Of a DNA stretch of 34,749 nt, positions 30,850-34,749 are shown in pieces. Location: positions 1-34,749 of the forward strand of contig JAPCJR010000013.1 of assembly GCA_027886865.1 (NCBI GenBank), in the 5' to 3' direction. The position numbers were made by a program, and so were the translations under genes. The stretch comes from Nitrososphaerota archaeon. Lineage in GTDB: Archaea; Thermoproteota; Nitrososphaeria; Nitrososphaerales; UBA183. Each line of letters starts with the position of its first letter. Position 1 is the stretch's first letter. Below the pieces are notes generated by a model, which saw nothing but the letters and a program-made list of their open reading frames with translations, searched no databases and was not told the origin of the DNA.

Positions 30850-31872
30850 ATGAGTTTGTCATCCGGCGTCTCCGAGGAGGCCCTCCTGCAGGATTCCTTC
30901 GGCAGGCAAGGCCGGAAACTTCGCATCTCGGTCACGGACAGGTGCAACTTCAGGTGCAATTTCTGCATGCCGCAGCACCCAGAATGGATGGACGCCGATG
31001 AGATTCTGAGCTTCGAGGAGATTACGCGGGTCGCCGGGGTCCTGGCGCGCATGGGGATCACCAACATCAGACTGAGCGGCGGCGAGCCTTTGATGCGACG
31101 CGACCTGGAACGGCTGGTCGGGATGTTGACGGGGGTCCCGGGGATAAAGGCGGTCGGCATGACGACGAACGGAGCCCTCCTCAAGGGGAAGGCGAGGGCC
31201 CTCAAGGACAGCGGGCTCCACTGTGTTACGCTCAGCCTCCACAGCCTGAAGCCCGAACGGTATCACGAGATCACCGGGACGAAGGACATGTTCTGGAAGG
31301 TGATGGAGGGGCTCGAGGAGGCGAGAAAGGTCGGCTTCGAGCGGGTGAAGGTCAACTGCGTGGTAACAAAGGGATGCAACGAGGACGAGGTCCAGGACTT
31401 TGCGAAGCTGGCCCACGATGCGGAGGTCTCGGTCCGTTTCATCGAGTACATGCCGTTCGACGGCTCGAAGGTCTGGGACGCCGAGAAGGTGGTGAGCGGG
31501 GAGGAGATACTGCGGAGGGTCGGGGAACGTTATCCCCTGATACCTCTGGAGCGGGAACACGGCGCCACGGCGAGACACTACAAGTTCAGCGATAGCTCCA
31601 ACGGGGAGGTAGGGATAATCACATCGATGACCAAGCCGTTCTGCTCGGATTGCGACAGGATACGGCTCAAGGCGGACGGGAAGATGGTGCCATGCCTGTT
31701 CAGCGTCGACGAGTACGACGTAAGGCCGCTCCTCAGGGGCGGGGCGAGCGACTCTGCGCTGTCCGATTTCATCCGCAGTTCGTTCTGGCTCAAGTCCGAG
31801 GGGGTCGAGAAGATGCTCGAGCAGAACGTCGAGCTGAAACACATCAGGCCGATGTACACGATAGGCGGTTAG
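30850..31872 (+). CDS. moaA: MoaA, GTP 3',8-cyclase
   Basis: MoaA is the radical-SAM enzyme that begins Moco synthesis from GTP. The 340-residue protein has the N-terminal SAM cluster CNFRCNFC (Cys32, Cys36, Cys39), the GGEPLMR motif, and the C-terminal substrate cluster CSDCDRIRLKADGKMVPC (CxxC plus a third Cys 14 residues on). It ends in Gly-Gly, as needed for MoaA activity. I chose ATG 30850; TTG codons at 30832 and 30814 in the same frame are possible but lie at or before the predicted transcription start. It leads an operon with moaD (4 bases on), moaE and moeA. Confidence 0.93.
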   Translation: MSLSSGVSEEALLQDSFGRQGRKLRISVTDRCNFRCNFCMPQHPEWMDADEILSFEEITRVAGVLARMGITNIRLSGGEPLMRRDLERLVGMLTGVPGIKAVGMTTNGALLKGKARALKDSGLHCVTLSLHSLKPERYHEITGTKDMFWKVMEGLEEARKVGFERVKVNCVVTKGCNEDEVQDFAKLAHDAEVSVRFIEYMPFDGSKVWDAEKVVSGEEILRRVGERYPLIPLEREHGATARHYKFSDSSNGEVGIITSMTKPFCSDCDRIRLKADGKMVPCLFSVDEYDVRPLLRGGASDSALSDFIRSSFWLKSEGVEKMLEQNVELKHIRPMYTIGG

Positions 31873-31876
31873 ACGA

Positions 31877-32128
31877 TTGTCAATACGCGTCACCCTGCTC
31901 TACTTCGGTCAGGCCCGAGACGGCTCAGGGCGAGGGGAGGAGGCCTTCACGCTGCCCGTCGGTTCCTCGGTCGACGCCCTGGTCAAAAAGGCGACCGCCA
32001 AGCATCCGCGCCTCCAGAAACTGAAGGGCTCTGCCCAAGTCGCCGTGAACGAGGAGATAGCGAGCGCGGGCGACTCGCTCGAGGATGGGGACGTGGTGGC
32101 CCTCCTGCCACCGGTGGCGGGCGGTTGA
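31877..32128 (+). CDS. moaD: MoaD, molybdopterin synthase sulfur carrier
   Basis: This 83-residue beta-grasp protein ends in Gly-Gly, the site of thiocarboxylation. The start RVTLLYFGQARDGSG and the AVNEEIASAGDSLEDGDVVALLPPVAGG end are typical. It starts at TTG 31877, four bases after moaA, and its TGA overlaps the moaE TTG start (TTGA), so moaD and moaE, the two halves of MPT synthase, are coupled. Confidence 0.93.
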   Translation: MSIRVTLLYFGQARDGSGRGEEAFTLPVGSSVDALVKKATAKHPRLQKLKGSAQVAVNEEIASAGDSLEDGDVVALLPPVAGG

Positions 32129-32601
32129 CGACGACTTCCGGCTCCCTGACGAAGAAGAAGATAGACCTGGATTCGGTCCTAAAGTCGGTCCACGGTCCTG
32201 GTACGGGTGGCACTGTCCTCTTCGTTGGGACGGTTCGCGACAGCAGCGAGGCGGGACGTGTCGACCTCATCCACTACGAGGCTTACGAGCCCATGGCCGA
32301 CAGGATGCTTCAAGAGATCAAACGTGAGGTCAAACACAGATGGCCTGCGAACAAGGTCAGTATCGTGCACAGGGTCGGCGACCTTGAAGTTGGCGAAGTG
32401 AGCGTCGCTGTCGCTGTCTCCGCCCCGCACAGAGCCGAAGCGTTCGAAGCGTGTCGGCACGCGATAGAGAGGATAAAGCGAGATGTGCCGATATGGAAGA
32501 AGGAGAGGTTAGCGGACGGAAACGAGGTCTGGGTCGAAGGCCATCGCGCAAGACCCGCCCCCAAAGCCCGGAGGCCCTCGAGAGCGGTGGTGGGTCGTTG
32601 A
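32125..32601 (+). CDS. moaE: MoaE, molybdopterin synthase catalytic subunit
   Basis: MoaE inserts two sulfurs from MoaD into cyclic pyranopterin monophosphate. The 158-residue protein contains GGTVLFVGTVRDSSE, the YEAYEPMADRML segment, HRVGDLEVGEVSVAVAVSAPHR and the catalytic-lysine segment DVPIWKKERLADG. The last 25 residues are Arg/Ala/Pro-rich and beyond the usual family end. It begins with TTG inside the moaD stop and ends one base before moeA. Confidence 0.94.
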   Translation: MTTTSGSLTKKKIDLDSVLKSVHGPGTGGTVLFVGTVRDSSEAGRVDLIHYEAYEPMADRMLQEIKREVKHRWPANKVSIVHRVGDLEVGEVSVAVAVSAPHRAEAFEACRHAIERIKRDVPIWKKERLADGNEVWVEGHRARPAPKARRPSRAVVGR

Positions 32602-32602
32602 G

Positions 32603-33859
32603 TTGACAAAGAGATTCGTGGAGTACGTCTCGCTGAAGGACGCGCTGAAAACTCTCCAGCGCGCCGTCGAAGTCGCGCCCAGACGGGAGCTCGTCCCACT
32701 CGGGCAGGCCTACCGACGCGTACTCTTGCAGGACGTCGTCTCCTCACACGACATTCCGCTGAGGGACAGCGCCCACATGGACGGGTTCGCCGTCCGATCT
32801 TCCGACATCGCCGGAGCGACCGAGCGGGACCCTGTCGAGCTGGTCCACGTTAAGGGTAGTCCGCTCGGAGTCATCCCGAAGAAGTCCGTGAAGCGAGGCG
32901 AGGTGCAGACCATACTGACCGGAGGGTTCATGCCGCAGGGGGCAGACGCGGTCGTCCAGGTCGAACGCACGACTAGGTCAGGCCGACGTGTCGTCTTCAC
33001 CAAGTCGGCGGCAAAGGGCGAGTTCGTATACTCAGCGGGCCGCGACGTCAGAAAGGGAGAGGTGGTGCTGCCGAAGGGAAGGGCCATCAGAGGCTCCGAC
33101 ATGGTCCTGATTGGATCGCTCCACATAGCGAGGGTCCCCGTCTATGCCAAGCCGCGGGTGGCGGTAGTACCGACCGGGAACGAGCTGACGGAGGATATCA
33201 GCGACGACCGACCCGGGAAGGTGGTCGAGACTCACGGCTTCCTGTTGTCCAGACTGATCGACGGCGCGGGTGGCGTCCCGGTTCAGATGCCGATCGCCCG
33301 CGACGACCTGGAGGAAATAAAGGCCTGCATTCACGGCGCTCTGAAGACAGCCGATATCGTCCTCACGTTGGCCGGGTCCTCGGTCGGAGAGTCTGACCTG
33401 ACGGAGAAGGCAATCGACTCGTTAGGGAAGCCGGGCGTCCTCGTCCACGGGATGAAGGTGCACCGCGGTCGGGTGATGGGTTTCGGCGCGGTCGATGGGA
33501 AGGCGGTGATAATCCTCCCCGGGCCGATTCAGGGCGCTGCGAACGCCTTCTTCGTGATGGCGTACCCGCTGATCCGGTCCTTCTTGGGAAGAGGGTTCGA
33601 GCAACCGATGTCGATCCCAGCCAAGATGGGCAACGACTGGAACGCCGGCGACAGATATCCGGACTTCTCCAAGGTCGTCTACGTCAAGCTTGACCTGGCG
33701 GGCCCCGAGGTGACCGTCAACGCGTCAGTGGGCGAAACGGAGAAGATGACCTTTCTCACGCAGAACGACGGGTACATCCTCGTCGACGAGGACACTACGG
33801 ACCTGAAGAAGGGCGACCACGTGATGGTCCACCTGCTGCCGGGGCTCTCCCCTTCCTAG
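32603..33859 (+). CDS. moeA: MoeA, molybdopterin molybdenumtransferase
   Basis: MoeA inserts molybdate into adenylylated molybdopterin. The 418-residue length is standard for all four domains. Visible motifs are DSAHMDGFAVRSSDI (substrate loop with Asp), TGGFMPQGADAVVQVE, VAVVPTGNELTE, and the MPT-binding LAGSSVGESDLTEKAI, followed by HGMKVHRGRVMGFG and a C-terminal domain IV. It starts at TTG 32603, one base after moaE. The last 65 bases overlap the end of the convergent MocA-like gene. Confidence 0.94.
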   Translation: MTKRFVEYVSLKDALKTLQRAVEVAPRRELVPLGQAYRRVLLQDVVSSHDIPLRDSAHMDGFAVRSSDIAGATERDPVELVHVKGSPLGVIPKKSVKRGEVQTILTGGFMPQGADAVVQVERTTRSGRRVVFTKSAAKGEFVYSAGRDVRKGEVVLPKGRAIRGSDMVLIGSLHIARVPVYAKPRVAVVPTGNELTEDISDDRPGKVVETHGFLLSRLIDGAGGVPVQMPIARDDLEEIKACIHGALKTADIVLTLAGSSVGESDLTEKAIDSLGKPGVLVHGMKVHRGRVMGFGAVDGKAVIILPGPIQGAANAFFVMAYPLIRSFLGRGFEQPMSIPAKMGNDWNAGDRYPDFSKVVYVKLDLAGPEVTVNASVGETEKMTFLTQNDGYILVDEDTTDLKKGDHVMVHLLPGLSPS

Positions 33860-34457
33860 AAGTCGGACGAGAAAGCCGCGACGCTCTCGACAGCTCATCC
33901 TCGGTGTCGATGTCGAGCAGGACCTCCGGGTCGACCTCGACCCGTTCGAACTTTGGCTGCTCCAAGACGATGGCCTTCGCCCCTTTGTCCCCCCTAAGGC
34001 GGCCTACCCGCCCGTACAGGTTCCAGCCGAGCAGAACTGGAGGGCTGACGAGGTCGCCAGAGGATGCGGCTATGGCATCGGCCCTCGTCTTGCGAAAGAG
34101 AGCGACGATCTTGTTGACGAGCTCGCTGGTGACGAAGGGCTGGTCTGCGAGGCAGACGACGACGGCCTCGCTCCTCGCGTCCAGAGACGCCACCCCGAGT
34201 CTCAACGACGAGCTCAACCCGCTCTTGTACTTCGCATTGAGCACGACCTTGACGCTCCCTTCGTCCAACCTCTTCCTCACGTCGTCCGCCGCATGGCCCA
34301 CCACCACCACGACTTCGTCCACGTCAGATTCGATTAGCATCTGGGCTGCCCTCTCAACCATCGACATCCCTTCGAGCTCGGCGAGCTGCTTGACACGTCC
34401 GAACCGGCTGGAAAGTCCCGCCGCAAGGAGCAGGCCGGAGACGAATCGGCGAGTCAA
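33795..34457 (-). CDS. MocA/MobA-like molybdenum cofactor nucleotidyltransferase
   Basis: This 220-residue protein has the nucleotidyltransferase loop LLLAAGLSSRFGRVKQLAELEG and the VVCLADQPFVTSELV motif typical of MocA, which turns Moco into the cytosine dinucleotide form used by xanthine-oxidase-family enzymes such as CO dehydrogenases. DIDTEDELSRA is the usual C-terminal closing segment. After it, about 30 Arg/Pro/Ser/Gly-rich residues are encoded by the stretch that overlaps moeA antiparallel. The gene starts at TTG 34457, ten bases after an F420-dependent oxidoreductase gene. A guanylyl (MobA) or related sugar-nucleotide function cannot be excluded from sequence alone. Confidence 0.82.
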   Translation of the reverse strand: MTRRFVSGLLLAAGLSSRFGRVKQLAELEGMSMVERAAQMLIESDVDEVVVVVGHAADDVRKRLDEGSVKVVLNAKYKSGLSSSLRLGVASLDARSEAVVVCLADQPFVTSELVNKIVALFRKTRADAIAASSGDLVSPPVLLGWNLYGRVGRLRGDKGAKAIVLEQPKFERVEVDPEVLLDIDTEDELSRASRLSRPTSRKGRAPAAGGPSRGRPSSGP

Positions 34458-34467
34458 TTCGGCACGG

Positions 34468-34749
34468 TCATTCTCCGGAGAATTGCGGCAGCACCTTGCG
34501 AGTGAACTCTCTGAGGAACTCCAGCTCGTCGGGACTGGAGCTGTGGACGTATACTTTCGTGATCCCCGACTTGAAGAGGTCCTCGATCGCGCCGGTGGCC
34601 TCGTCTATGGAAGTGATGACGTGCCATGTCTCCTTAAGCCTCTCGTCCGAGACCTCTTTCCTCGCAGTCTCCTCGAGTACCCTGGGGTCATGCACCTCCG
34701 CCATGAGCACTTTGTGGAGCGCCGTCGGCCTCCAACATTTGGTAGACTC
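34468..34749 (-). CDS. F420-dependent LLM-class oxidoreductase (N-terminal part outside window)
   Basis: The frame is open to the window edge, so the N terminus is missing; about 94 C-terminal residues are seen. The end is characteristic of the F420-dependent glucose-6-phosphate dehydrogenase/luciferase-like family: CWRPTALHKVLMAEVHDP, then WHVITSIDEATGAIEDLFKSGITKVYVHSSSPDELEFLREFTRKVLP. These enzymes use F420 for hydride transfer to diverse substrates. It precedes the MocA-like gene in the same direction, spacing ten bases. Cells with this protein need the F420 made by the cof operon at 13283-15657. Confidence 0.75.
   Translation of the reverse strand, partial: ESTKCWRPTALHKVLMAEVHDPRVLEETARKEVSDERLKETWHVITSIDEATGAIEDLFKSGITKVYVHSSSPDELEFLREFTRKVLPQFSGE

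Noticed and set aside
30859..31893. 344-residue minus-strand frame opposite moaA
   Set aside because: Shadow of the moaA coding strand; low complexity, no domain.
1..34749. CRISPR array, insertion sequence, integrase, att sites or rRNA
   Set aside because: No regularly spaced repeats, transposase or integrase motifs, or rRNA-like segments were found on reading either strand.

Overview
This GC-rich window looks archaeal, most likely a terrestrial member of Thermoproteota close to the Nitrososphaeria ('Thaumarchaeota') that is not an obvious ammonia oxidiser. Four things point that way. The aspartyl-tRNA synthetase is of the short archaeal type. There is a coenzyme F420 operon (cofE-cofD-cofC). 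Moco synthesis uses MoaB with MoaA, MoaC, MoaD, MoaE and MoeA. AT-rich TATA-like boxes lie about 26-33 bases upstream of many start codons, as expected for leaderless or short-leader transcripts. The lineage is inferred from protein features recalled without a database search.

Layout. 1-3363: the 3' part of a dimethylformamidase-like large subunit and a TIM-barrel, glycosidase-like protein. 3456-3722: a small protein I do not recognise. 3826-6527: a LutC-like LUD protein and a fused LutB/CCG iron-sulfur protein, convergent with an orphan MalK-type ABC ATPase (6529-7620, minus). 7765-8745: a TatC with a C-terminal zinc ribbon. 8861-10169: a winged-helix regulator with a large palindrome at its start codon, an Hsp20-like protein and an HExxHxxGxxD metalloprotease-like protein. 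10300-13278: a tandem-permease ABC importer with its ATPase and a separately encoded AAA-associated domain. 13283-15657 (minus): the F420 operon. 15773-16825: a Mrp/Nbp35-type Fe-S carrier ATPase. 16935-19718 (minus): moaB, moaC and a divergent adenine-deaminase homologue, facing an APC permease (19857-21380). 21387-27361 (minus): aspS-gatC-gatA-gatB, then a DNA glycosylase and a rhodanese. 27580-28152: a DinB-like protein. 28195-30729 (minus): a PadR-regulated DrrAB-type efflux operon. 30850-33859: moaA-moaD-moaE-moeA. 33795-34749 (minus): a MocA-like nucleotidyltransferase overlapping the moeA tail, then the C-terminal part of an F420-dependent LLM-type oxidoreductase.

How it fits together. 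Two cofactor pathways dominate: F420 and molybdopterin. The Moco genes are split between two loci. A MocA-like protein beside an F420-dependent oxidoreductase suggests the cell makes a cytidylylated Moco and uses F420 enzymes. The aspS-gatCAB operon, with a proline in the AspRS anticodon-binding loop, fits indirect Asn-tRNA formation by a non-discriminating AspRS and an amidotransferase. The least ordinary parts are the deaminase homologue that has lost several family metal/catalytic residues, the TatC-zinc-ribbon fusion, the stress-like trio behind a 30-bp palindrome, the importer with a clipped first permease domain and a split accessory domain, and the LutB/CCG fusion with one cysteine-free CCG half.

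I found no rRNA, tRNA, CRISPR array, insertion sequence or integrase. No gene-free stretch exceeds 300 bases; the longest is 27362-27579, which holds two opposed promoters.
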